Assembly: GCA_964560165.1 (NCBI GenBank)
Contig: CAZLLB010000032.1
Coordinates: forward strand, 1-20,697
Direction: 5' to 3'
DNA from: Parvibaculum sp964560165
GTDB taxonomy: Bacteria; Pseudomonadota; Alphaproteobacteria; Parvibaculales; Parvibaculaceae
DNA length: 20,697 nt
Numbering within the stretch: position 1 is the first letter of the stretch; every line of letters begins with the position of its first letter. Below, one piece after another: positions 13,012 to 19,764 of the stretch. The position numbers and the translations under genes were made by a program. The notes under the pieces are model-generated. The model was given only the letters and a program-made list of their open reading frames with translations, did not search any database and was not told the DNA's origin.

Positions 13012-13035
13012 GCCGGGTTCCATATGGAACCCGGC
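13012..13035. promoter_or_regulatory. perfect 24-bp palindrome between phyR and the crp-like gene
   Basis: A perfect inverted repeat with arms GCCGGGTTCC and GGAACCCGGC around ATAT. As RNA it gives a 10-bp stem with a four-base loop, so it could be the phyR terminator, though no U run follows. As DNA it is a symmetric operator candidate, and its right arm contains the -35 GGAAC of the promoter at 13026-13050. Binding there would compete with RNA polymerase. Confidence 0.65.
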
Positions 13036-13050
13036 GCTTGGTTGCGCGTT
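13026..13050 (+). promoter_or_regulatory. EcfG-type promoter before the crp-like/ecfG pair
   Basis: GGAAC (13026-13030), 16 bases, CGTT (13047-13050), an exact match 93 bases before the ATG at 13144. It suggests positive autoregulation of ecfG. Confidence 0.85.
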
Positions 13051-13143
13051 TATTGTCAGTGGGGAGACTGAGTATTCCAGGTTATTTCCCAGTTATCAGT
13101 AAAGGGGCAGTGACATCTACGTTTGTCAAGAGATGAGAGCCGC

Positions 13144-13896
13144 ATGATGCCCCTATTTAAGCGGCTCTCGCATTATACCCACCTTACGGATGATGATTTT
13201 GGGCCGATCAAAGGGTTGTCGGCGCAGACGCTGACGCCGGAACGTGGTCGCGATATCATCGTGGCCGGGGAGCCGTGCAAGCGCGCCTTTGTCGTGAGGC
13301 GCGGGTGGGCGATCCGCTATCAGATGCTGAGGGATGGGCGGCGGCAGGTGTTGAACGTGCTGATGCCCGGCGACATGTTCGATTTGCAGGTTTTTGTCGC
13401 CGCGGAAGCCGATCATTCCGTGATGGCGGTGACGGACATGGAATTGTTGGCATTTGCGCCGGCGGACGTGCTCTCGATTATCAGCGGCCACGGGTCGCTC
13501 GCATTGGCTTTCTGGTGGGCGACGGTGCAGGAGGAGGCGATCTTGCGCCAGCAGATCGTGCGCAACGGCCGCCGCACGGCGCGCGAAAGAGTGGCGCATT
13601 TCCTGCTTGAACTGCATCGCCGCTCGCTGGTCGTGGCGGAGGGCGACGACAACGGCTTCAACCTGCCGCTGACGCAGAGCATTATCGGCGATGCACTGGG
13701 CCTCAGCCATATTCATATCAATCGTGTGCTGCGCAAATTCATTCGGGAAAACCTCATCGAGCGTGATCATGCCTGGCTGCAACTGATCGACAGGGATAGA
13801 CTTGTGGAGATAAGCGAGTTCGATCCGTCTTACCTGCATCTTGAATCCATCAAGCGCATGCGCCCCAAGGCTTCCGTGCCGGAGCCCCGAACATGA
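13144..13896 (+). CDS. Crp/Fnr family transcriptional regulator
   Basis: 250 residues. An N-terminal cyclic-nucleotide-binding-type beta roll (about 15-125, with FVVRRGWAIRYQMLRDGRRQ and VLMPGDMFDLQVF), a dimer helix (about 128-160) and a C-terminal winged helix-turn-helix with LPLTQSIIGDALGLSHIHIN (174-193), then RVLRKFIRENLI. There is no FNR-type four-cysteine cluster (only Cys45), so it is not an Fe-S oxygen sensor of the FNR kind; the effector is unknown. Its TGA overlaps the ATG of ecfG (ATGA at 13893-13896), so the two are translationally coupled and both come from the EcfG-type promoter at 13026. A TTG at 13123 would add seven residues; ATG 13144 is preferred, and ATG 13147 is also possible. 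Confidence 0.9.
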   Translation: MMPLFKRLSHYTHLTDDDFGPIKGLSAQTLTPERGRDIIVAGEPCKRAFVVRRGWAIRYQMLRDGRRQVLNVLMPGDMFDLQVFVAAEADHSVMAVTDMELLAFAPADVLSIISGHGSLALAFWWATVQEEAILRQQIVRNGRRTARERVAHFLLELHRRSLVVAEGDDNGFNLPLTQSIIGDALGLSHIHINRVLRKFIRENLIERDHAWLQLIDRDRLVEISEFDPSYLHLESIKRMRPKASVPEPRT

Positions 13897-14513
13897 GCAG
13901 CGAGATCTCGCAACCGCGTCCAGATGTTGCGCATCTGAACGACGAGGATTTCAAAACCGAGCTTGCCTCGGTCATCCCGCAACTTCGCGCATTCGGCAGA
14001 AGCCTTTGTGGCAACCGCGATATGGCGGACGATCTGGTTCAGGAGACGATGCTGAAAGCCTGGGTGGCGCGCAAGCGTTTCGAGGCGGGAACCAGCATGG
14101 CTGCCTGGACGCACACGATCCTGCGCAATCTCTTCCGCTCGCAGATGCGGCGCTCGCGCTTTACCGGCGAATGGGACGATGCGAAGGCCGAAGAGATTCT
14201 TTCGATGCCGGCAGGGCAGGAGCAGTATATGCAGCTCTCCGATTTGCAACGGGCGCTGCTCGAACTTCCGACCGCGCAGCGCGAGGCGCTGATTCTCGTG
14301 GGGGCGGGCGGGTTTGCCTATGAAGAGGCTGCCGAGATTTGCGGCTGCGCGATCGGCACCGTCAAAAGCCGCGTGGCGCGCGCGCGCGCGGCGATCGAGC
14401 GGATGTTATCGGGGGGCGAGCTGGCGTTGCGCACCGACGAGCCACTGTCGCCGGTATCGGCGCTAGACACGATCCTTCGGGATGTGGATGATCTTTCCGG
14501 CGGCAAAAGCTGA
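13893..14513 (+). CDS. ecfG: general stress sigma factor EcfG
   Basis: 206 residues, an ECF sigma factor of the EcfG group that directs RNA polymerase to GGAAC-N16/17-CGTT promoters. Region 2 is about 22-90 (ELASVIPQLRAFGRSLCGNR, then MADDLVQETMLKAWVAR and AAWTHTILRNLFRSQMRR). Region 4 is about 115-172 (ALLELPTAQREALILVGAGG, FAYEEAAEICGCAIGTVKSR, VARARA). The EICGC..GT(V/I)KSRV block is typical of this group. A C-terminal tail of about 30 residues follows. The ATG lies within the stop region of the Crp-type gene (4-base overlap), so its translation probably depends on that of the upstream gene. NepR, its inhibitor, is encoded 1.9 kb away on the other strand. A strong terminator follows at 14537. 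Confidence 0.95.
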   Translation: MSSEISQPRPDVAHLNDEDFKTELASVIPQLRAFGRSLCGNRDMADDLVQETMLKAWVARKRFEAGTSMAAWTHTILRNLFRSQMRRSRFTGEWDDAKAEEILSMPAGQEQYMQLSDLQRALLELPTAQREALILVGAGGFAYEEAAEICGCAIGTVKSRVARARAAIERMLSGGELALRTDEPLSPVSALDTILRDVDDLSGGKS

Positions 14514-14536
14514 TCTGCTTTTTGGTCTGCGCAATG

Positions 14537-14567
14537 AAAAGGAGCCCGGCATGCGGGCTCCTTTTTT
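14537..14567. terminator. bidirectional intrinsic terminator between ecfG and the DUF1328 gene
   Basis: Stem AAAAGGAGCCCG / CGGGCTCCTTTT with loop GCATG, followed by TTTGTT on the plus strand. A-rich bases on the other side give a U run on the minus strand. It lies between convergent genes (ecfG stop 14513, DUF1328 stop 14587). Confidence 0.92.
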
Positions 14568-14586
14568 GTTCGTCGCAGCGTGTGCG

Positions 14587-14763
14587 TCAGACCGGAGGGT
14601 GGCGGCCACGGAGAGCGCCGAAGACGATGCTCGCCAGAAATAGCACCAGGAACACCACGAACAGAATTTGCGCGATGCCCGCCGAAGTGGTGGCGATGCC
14701 ACCGAAGCCGAACACACCGGCGATGAGGGCGATGATCAGAAACGTAACGGCCCAACCCAACAT
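14587..14763 (-). CDS. DUF1328 small membrane protein (YtjA/UPF0391-like)
   Basis: 58 residues, nearly all membrane: helix 1 at about 4-24 (WAVTFLIIALIAGVFGFGG) and helix 2 at about 28-50 (AGIAQILFVVFLVLFLASIV), ending FGALRGRHPPV. Length, the MLGWAVTFLIIALIAGVFGF start and the GGIA turn match the DUF1328 family, small inner membrane proteins of unknown function that are often stress-induced in Alphaproteobacteria. AAAGGAG lies seven bases before the ATG. It follows the entericidin-like gene by 75 bases on the same strand and may share its promoter. Confidence 0.88.
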   Translation of the reverse strand: MLGWAVTFLIIALIAGVFGFGGIATTSAGIAQILFVVFLVLFLASIVFGALRGRHPPV

Positions 14764-14838
14764 GGGATTTCTCCTTTGCTTGCTGCGTGCGGCAGCGGTT
14801 ACTCGCGTTCGGTCATGTGCATCACTTGATCAGCGGTA

Positions 14839-14991
14839 TCATTTGGCGTTTTGAGCCGCGCCTTCAATTTTTTCGCCACCCTTTTGAATGTCCTGGCCCG
14901 CACCCTCGACGGTGTTGCAAGCGGCCAGACCCGCCGCGCCGTAGCCGGCGACCATGACCAGCAGGACGGCTTTCATGATGCTCTTTCTCAT
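14839..14991 (-). CDS. entericidin A/B family lipoprotein
   Basis: 50 residues. The N-terminus has a basic start, a hydrophobic stretch (MKAVLLVMVAGYGAAG) and a lipobox LAAC, so Cys25 should be lipidated and the mature chain is only about 26 residues. That part, CNTVEGAGQDIQKGGEKIEG, is the typical entericidin pattern. EcnB of E. coli is a stationary-phase lipoprotein linked to cell lysis; most alphaproteobacterial members have no proven role. GAGGAG lies six bases before the ATG at 14991; an ATG at 14997 would leave no spacing. A near-match EcfG promoter is found 74 bases upstream (15065-15089). Confidence 0.87.
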   Translation of the reverse strand: MRKSIMKAVLLVMVAGYGAAGLAACNTVEGAGQDIQKGGEKIEGAAQNAK

Positions 14992-15064
14992 CGTCATCTC
15001 CTCATTTGAGACCGCCTGCAGATTGCGGCGCGGCCGCGACAGCGAAAAGCCGTCACATGCAGCC

Positions 15065-15089
15065 AACGAGCGAGGCGGGGATTTGTTTC
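15065..15089 (-). promoter_or_regulatory. near-match EcfG promoter before the entericidin-like gene
   Basis: On the minus strand: GAAAC (15089-15085), 16 bases, CGTT (15068-15065); read with a 17-base spacer it is GGAAA..CGTT. One base differs from the -35 consensus and the -10 is exact. Position and orientation fit the entericidin-DUF1328 pair. Confidence 0.42.
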
Positions 15090-15182
15090 CGATGACAGAA
15101 GGCAGGGATGCTCACGCAAGGTGCCGCACGTTTGGCATGTCCGATGAAATCCGCGCTAAGGGACTGTAAAACCAAAGAAATT

Positions 15183-15207
15183 GGAACCAAACGGGCTGCT
15201 ATCCGTT
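15183..15207 (+). promoter_or_regulatory. EcfG-type promoter before otsBA
   Basis: GGAAC (15183-15187), 16 bases, CGTT (15204-15207), an exact match about 110 bases upstream of the otsB start. Control of trehalose synthesis genes by EcfG is known in several Rhizobiales. Confidence 0.88.
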
Positions 15208-15315
15208 AGATGCATGAGAAATAATTCCTCATCGCGGTTTCGCCACTATGTGAGCGCCTGATAATGCGGCTGCTCAGCAACATTTTCCGCGATGTATCAC
15301 CCCTGTGGGGTTCTC

Positions 15316-16083
15316 ATGTTGAACGTCGTATCTGACGAAATTTCTCTGTTTCTCGATGTCGATGGCACGCTTATCGACATCGCGCCGCGCCCACAGGATG
15401 TGGTGGTTCCGGCGGCGCTGATCGGTGATCTGGTCGCTGCGGCGCAACGGCTCGACGGGGCGCTGGCGCTGATCAGCGGGCGCAGCATTGCGGAGATCGA
15501 CAGGCTTTTCCGTCCGCTGCGCTTCTGCGCGGCAGGGGTCCATGGCGCTGAGTTGCGGTTTTCCAGCGATGGAGAGGTGCAACAAGCGCCTTCGGCGGCG
15601 TTGCCTTCCGCGTTTCGCGACAGGCTCGACGCCTTGTCGCAGCGCTTTCCCGGCGCACTCGTTGAGGACAAGGGTGCAAGCGTGGCTCTGCATTACCGCT
15701 TTTGTGCGGATCGTCGCGCGGAACTGCTTGCCGCTATCGATGCGCTGCTGGTGCAGCAGAAAGATGACAGCCTGATGATCCTGCCGGGTCATTTCGTTTT
15801 CGAGGTCAAGCGCAAGGGCTACGACAAGGGCACGGCGGTGGCGGCGCTGATGGAGACGGAAAGTTTTGCCGGACGGGTGCCTGTCGCGATCGGTGACGAT
15901 GTTACGGATGAAGCGGCATTTGAGATTGCATTGGCTCGCGGCGGTTATGCTTTTTCGGTCGGGCGGGAGGTGGCAGGCCTTAGCGGATATTTTGAGACGC
16001 CCGGCGATGTGCGTCGCTGGCTGGCGCAAATTGCGGTAATGCCGCGAGAGGACAAGCACACAAGCCTCGTTCACACCGGATAG
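15316..16083 (+). CDS. otsB: trehalose-6-phosphate phosphatase
   Basis: 255 residues, HAD superfamily. OtsB removes phosphate from trehalose 6-phosphate, the last step of trehalose synthesis. Motif I is FLDVDGTLIDIAP, with nucleophile Asp14 and Asp16. Motif II is ISGRS (53-57), then GVHGAEL for the cap. Motif III is the lysine in VKRKGYDKG, and motif IV is IGDDVTDEAAF with the metal-binding aspartates. The ATG at 15316 is chosen because GGGG at 15307-15310 lies five bases upstream; an ATG at 15292 would add eight residues with no ribosome site. It forms an operon with otsA (13-base gap, the otsA ribosome site overlapping this stop) behind an EcfG promoter. Confidence 0.93.
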   Translation: MLNVVSDEISLFLDVDGTLIDIAPRPQDVVVPAALIGDLVAAAQRLDGALALISGRSIAEIDRLFRPLRFCAAGVHGAELRFSSDGEVQQAPSAALPSAFRDRLDALSQRFPGALVEDKGASVALHYRFCADRRAELLAAIDALLVQQKDDSLMILPGHFVFEVKRKGYDKGTAVAALMETESFAGRVPVAIGDDVTDEAAFEIALARGGYAFSVGREVAGLSGYFETPGDVRRWLAQIAVMPREDKHTSLVHTG

Positions 16084-16096
16084 GGAGATCAAGCAG

Positions 16097-17578
16097 GTGT
16101 CACGTCTTATCGTCGTATCGAACAGAGTTGCTGTCCCGCAGCATGGCACGAAAACGGCGGGCGGGCTCGCCGTCGCCGTGAATGCGGCCTTGCGCGAGCG
16201 CGGCGGCGTCTGGTTCGGGTGGAGCGGGCGTATCGTGGAAAAGCCGTCGCCGGATCCGGAAGTGACGACGAGCGGCAATATCGACTATTGCGTTACGGAT
16301 CTCACCTCGGCTGATCTTCAGGAATATTATAACGGCTTTGCCAATCGCGTTCTCTGGCCGCTGATGCATTACCGCGTCGATCTGGCAGAATTTTCGCGCA
16401 GCGATCTGTCTGGCTATATGCGCGTCAATCATGATTTCGCGGATCAGGTGTCGCGCATGTTGAAGCCGGACGACATTGTCTGGATCCATGATTACCATTT
16501 GATGCCGCTGGCGAAATTCTTGCGCGAGAGCGGCCATGCCAACAAGATTGGCTTCTTTCTCCACATCCCCTTTCCTTCGCTTGAGATCATGCAAGCCTTG
16601 CCCCATCACCGCGAAGTGACGGCGGCGCTGGTGCATTACGATCTCGTGGGTTTGCAGACCGATAATGACCGTCACAATTTTGGCCGCTATCTGGAGTCGC
16701 TCGGCGGGAAAGCCAAACCGGATTACAGCGCCGTCGAGATCGAAGGTCGGCGCGTGATGCTTGGCGCTTTTCCGGTGGGCATCGAGACGCAGGAATTCGC
16801 GCGATGCGCGCGGCGCGTCAGCCGCTCGGCTTTCGTCAAGGAAGTGAAGATCAGCATGTCGGGCCGCAGCCTCGTGATCGGCGTGGACAGGCTCGATTAT
16901 TCCAAGGGCATTCCCGAACGCATGGATGCTTTCGAGCGGTTTCTGGCTGCCAATCGCGGCTGGCACAATCGCGTCACTTATTTGCAGGTGACGCCGAAGA
17001 GCCGCTCGGAGGTGCTGGAATATGCTGCGATGGAGCAGCAGATCAATGCCAAGACCGGCCAGGTGAACGGCGAATATGGCGAGGCGATCTGGACGCCGAT
17101 CCGCTATGTCAATCGCAGCTATTCGCGCACCGCGCTCGCCGGGCTTTATCGCATGGCCGATGTCGGGCTGGTGACGCCCCTGCGCGACGGCATGAACCTA
17201 GTGGCCAAGGAATATGTCGCGGCGCAAGACCCCGACGATCCGGGCGTTTTGATCCTGTCGCAATTTGCCGGAGCAGCCTTCGAACTCGGCACTGGTGCGC
17301 TTCTCGTCAATCCGCATGAGGCGGAGGCGGTGGCGGCGGCGCTGAAGCGCGCGCTTGAAATGCCGATGGATGAGCGGCGCTATCGCCACGGATTGATGAT
17401 GCGGACCATCGAGGCCAATGACATTCACAAATGGGCAGCGCGTTTCCTTGCCGCGCTGACGGAGGAAGGCGGGCCGAACCTTTCCGGCATCGCGCCGCAA
17501 GCCTTGCCACCAGCCTCAAGCTCGGGACATCGCCGCAATGGTGAACCCTTGGCTGGACTGGCTGCCCTATCGGCATAA
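16097..17578 (+). CDS. otsA: alpha,alpha-trehalose-phosphate synthase (UDP-forming)
   Basis: 493 residues, glycosyltransferase family 20. OtsA joins UDP-glucose and glucose 6-phosphate to trehalose 6-phosphate. Motifs seen: LIVVSNRVAVP at the N-terminus, GGLAVAVNAAL (22-32), WFGWSG (39-44), IVWIHDYHLMPLA (127-139), IGFFLHIPFPS (151-161), the nucleotide-sugar site IGVDRLDYSKGIPER (261-275) and TPLRDGMNLVAKEYVA (360-375). The last 30 residues are extra and probably disordered. The start is GTG 16097 with GGGAG at 16083-16087, overlapping the otsB stop, so translation is probably coupled. With otsB it makes trehalose, a compatible solute against drought, salt and heat. Confidence 0.97.
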   Translation: MSRLIVVSNRVAVPQHGTKTAGGLAVAVNAALRERGGVWFGWSGRIVEKPSPDPEVTTSGNIDYCVTDLTSADLQEYYNGFANRVLWPLMHYRVDLAEFSRSDLSGYMRVNHDFADQVSRMLKPDDIVWIHDYHLMPLAKFLRESGHANKIGFFLHIPFPSLEIMQALPHHREVTAALVHYDLVGLQTDNDRHNFGRYLESLGGKAKPDYSAVEIEGRRVMLGAFPVGIETQEFARCARRVSRSAFVKEVKISMSGRSLVIGVDRLDYSKGIPERMDAFERFLAANRGWHNRVTYLQVTPKSRSEVLEYAAMEQQINAKTGQVNGEYGEAIWTPIRYVNRSYSRTALAGLYRMADVGLVTPLRDGMNLVAKEYVAAQDPDDPGVLILSQFAGAAFELGTGALLVNPHEAEAVAAALKRALEMPMDERRYRHGLMMRTIEANDIHKWAARFLAALTEEGGPNLSGIAPQALPPASSSGHRRNGEPLAGLAALSA

Positions 17579-17623
17579 TGATATAGCGTGGCGCTTCGCC
17601 GTCGTTTTGCCGGGAGATATCTT

Positions 17624-17989
17624 GTGACTGTCGCCGCGCCTTCATGGCCCCGTTCCCGCATTTTGTTGTGGTTTTCCGTGGGGCTTGGCGTTCTCGCTTT
17701 CGCTCTTGCGCTGCGTTATCTGTTGATCGAGCCACATGAGATCGGCATGGCTTGCGCGGACGTGGGTGCGCCCGGCTGGTGCGAAGCGCGCCAAGCCATC
17801 GTGATGATGCACATATGGAAAGCCTGGGGATGGCTCGCGCTGAGCGGCGGCGTTCTCGCCATTGCCTTCGGCTGGCGCTGGGCGATCTGGCTTGGTTTGT
17901 CGATGAGCCTGATGGGGCTCGTGCTTTACAATTCCGACTACGCCTCGGTCGGATTGATGCTCACGCTTCTGCGGTTGCCGCGCGCTTAG
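17624..17989 (+). CDS. small integral membrane protein, unknown
   Basis: 121 residues with about four hydrophobic segments: about 11-32 (ILLWFSVGLGVLAFALALRY), about 67-84, about 86-98 and about 101-118. Between the first and second is a loop with two cysteines, MACADVGAPGWCEARQ, which would lie on the outside if the basic N-terminus is inside, and could form a disulfide. No family was recognised. GTG 17624 is chosen because GGGAG at 17612-17616 lies seven bases upstream; GTG 17588 would add 12 residues. It follows otsA by 45 bases and may be the last gene of that operon. Its 3' end overlaps the convergent GH17 gene by 29 bases. Confidence 0.68.
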   Translation: MTVAAPSWPRSRILLWFSVGLGVLAFALALRYLLIEPHEIGMACADVGAPGWCEARQAIVMMHIWKAWGWLALSGGVLAIAFGWRWAIWLGLSMSLMGLVLYNSDYASVGLMLTLLRLPRA

Positions 17990-19616
17990 CGAAGACGCCA
18001 CGCAAGGCGGCTCGCAGATTGCCGAACCATGGCAGCACGAAGAGAAGATTGATCGCGCACCAGCAAAGCGCCTCGCCGTTCAGCGGGCCCTCATTGAAGG
18101 CGATGACGGCAGCATTGGCGATGAAGAGCAGCGCGAAGAGGGTTTCTTCGCGGCGGTCGGCTATGGCGCGCTTCTGGTCGCCGCGATTGAGGGCGAGAAG
18201 CGCGAAGCTCAGCGCCGCAAGACCAAAAGCGGCCAATGGGAAATCGCGATAGCGATTGTCGAAGCTCAGACCCATCGAGACGACGAGGGCAGAGAATGTG
18301 GCCGAGAGCTGCGTCAAGCCGAGATAGAGCGGTGTGTCGAGGCAAGCGCGATTGGGCTTGCGCAGCCATGCCAGCGTGTCGGCAATGGAAAGCGCGGCGG
18401 AGGCCTGACGCTTTTTTGTGATTTCGGGCAGTACGACCGCCACCACGGCGAGCGACTGGACGAAAAGCAGAATCTCGACGATGCCCTCAAGTGGCGAGCG
18501 CCAGGCGATCATCGAATGTTCGGCTTGAAGCAGAAGGGCTGAGCCTATGAGGCCCGCACCAAAGCCCGCTGCGAGGCCGCCAAGGGCTTCCGGCTTGCCG
18601 CCGCGCCACGCCATGATGAGAAGCGTCAGCAGAGACAGCGAGAAAGCGGCGGTGGCTTCGAGACGCCATTTGGGATGTTCGGTGACGGGGCCTGTCCAGG
18701 CGAATTTCGGTTCGCGCTCGGTGGTGAAGAAACCCCAATGGCCGCCGACTGTGCCTTCAAGTGCACGTTTCCACGGCTGGTCGAAGGCTTCGATCAGGTT
18801 GTAGTCGAGATCATTGTCTTCGGCATAGGCCGCGAATTCACGCAGATAGCGCGCTTCGGAAACGATTGACGGTGCGGCTTCATCGCGCTGGCGACCGGCG
18901 CTCGGAAACCCCGTCTCGCCGATAAAAATGCGTTTGCCCGGAAATTCGGCGGCGGCTTCCTCGCGCACGGTTTTCAGATAGGCGACGCCTTCGGCAGCGG
19001 AGCGCGGATTGTTCTCCCAATAGGGCAGAATGTGGATGGTGATGAAATCCACCGCGTCGGCGAGTTCCTTGGGTGCCTTCATCCAGAAGTCGGTGACGTC
19101 GGCATAGGTGACGGGCAGGCCCGTCGCCGCTTTCACTTCTTTCAGATAGCGGATGAGGTCTTCGGGCTGTTGTTCGCCACGCAAGAGCACCTCGTTGCCG
19201 ACGATGATGGCGCGGATGGTTTTGGGATGCGCGTTGGCAAGCTCGATCGCCTTGGCGATCTGACGCTGATTGCGCGCCTCATCCATACCGATCCAGATGC
19301 CGAGCAGCACCTGCATATTGTGTTTGGCGGCGAGCGGCACGGTTGCGTCGAGGCCGAGGTCAACGCTGTAGATGCGAACGCAATCGGTGATGTGCTGGAG
19401 GAGGGTGAGGTCTTCGTCGATGCGGACGGGATTGGCGACGAAATCAGGATCGAACGGTGTTTCTGCGCCACGATAAGGTGTGTAGCTGACGCAATGCACT
19501 TTGCCAGCGGGCGCATCGACCATGTCCACAGGCGCGCCCAGAAGTTTCCAGATGCAAATGGTGGTCAACAGGGCGGCGGCGAGGCCCAGCAGGAAGGTAA
19601 CGGACGCTATCTTCAT
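17961..19616 (-). CDS. membrane-anchored GH17 family beta-1,3-glucanase/transglycosylase
   Basis: 551 residues. One N-terminal helix (about 3-24), then an exported GH17 TIM barrel (about 40-310), then a C-terminal block of about seven to eight membrane helices (about 320-540). The catalytic acid/base is Glu142 in IIVGNEVLLRG and the nucleophile is Glu234 in FIGETGFPSAG, both in GH17 context; HCVSYTPYRG at the start and VDFITIHILPYWE fit as well. GH17 enzymes cut or rearrange beta-1,3-glucans. Bacterial ones are often linked or fused to GT2 beta-1,3-glucan synthases and remodel periplasmic or capsular glucans. No synthase gene is seen here, but the window ends nearby. ATG 19616 is taken although no ribosome site is visible; TTG 19637 is the other option. 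Confidence 0.85.
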   Translation of the reverse strand: MKIASVTFLLGLAAALLTTICIWKLLGAPVDMVDAPAGKVHCVSYTPYRGAETPFDPDFVANPVRIDEDLTLLQHITDCVRIYSVDLGLDATVPLAAKHNMQVLLGIWIGMDEARNQRQIAKAIELANAHPKTIRAIIVGNEVLLRGEQQPEDLIRYLKEVKAATGLPVTYADVTDFWMKAPKELADAVDFITIHILPYWENNPRSAAEGVAYLKTVREEAAAEFPGKRIFIGETGFPSAGRQRDEAAPSIVSEARYLREFAAYAEDNDLDYNLIEAFDQPWKRALEGTVGGHWGFFTTEREPKFAWTGPVTEHPKWRLEATAAFSLSLLTLLIMAWRGGKPEALGGLAAGFGAGLIGSALLLQAEHSMIAWRSPLEGIVEILLFVQSLAVVAVVLPEITKKRQASAALSIADTLAWLRKPNRACLDTPLYLGLTQLSATFSALVVSMGLSFDNRYRDFPLAAFGLAALSFALLALNRGDQKRAIADRREETLFALLFIANAAVIAFNEGPLNGEALCWCAINLLFVLPWFGNLRAALRGVFAKRAATAEA

Positions 19617-19708
19617 CGGGGGCGCTTCATTGTGCAATGCGGGAGAGGAGGAGATAGCACTCTTCGCGCAGGCGGATCAATGGCGGCAACGTGTGAGGAA
19701 GCGAGACA

Positions 19709-19740
19709 GAAAAACGGCGCGGAATAGGAATCCGCGCCGT
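19709..19740 (-). terminator. intrinsic terminator after the sigma54 activator gene
   Basis: Perfect 10-bp stem ACGGCGCGGA / TCCGCGCCGT with a seven-base loop. On the minus strand it is followed by TTTTCTG. It lies 25 bases beyond the stop at 19765. Confidence 0.9.
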
Positions 19741-19764
19741 TTGAGCCGTTTATCGAAGTTGAAA

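Noticed and set aside
13239..13263. GGAAC-N16-CGTG inside the Crp-type gene
   Set aside because: The last -10 base is wrong, it lies within coding sequence, and only ecfG follows, which already has the upstream promoter.
15274..16278. Open frame of 334 codons on the minus strand across otsB and the otsA start
   Set aside because: otsB and otsA are clear on the plus strand; the antisense frame has no motif.
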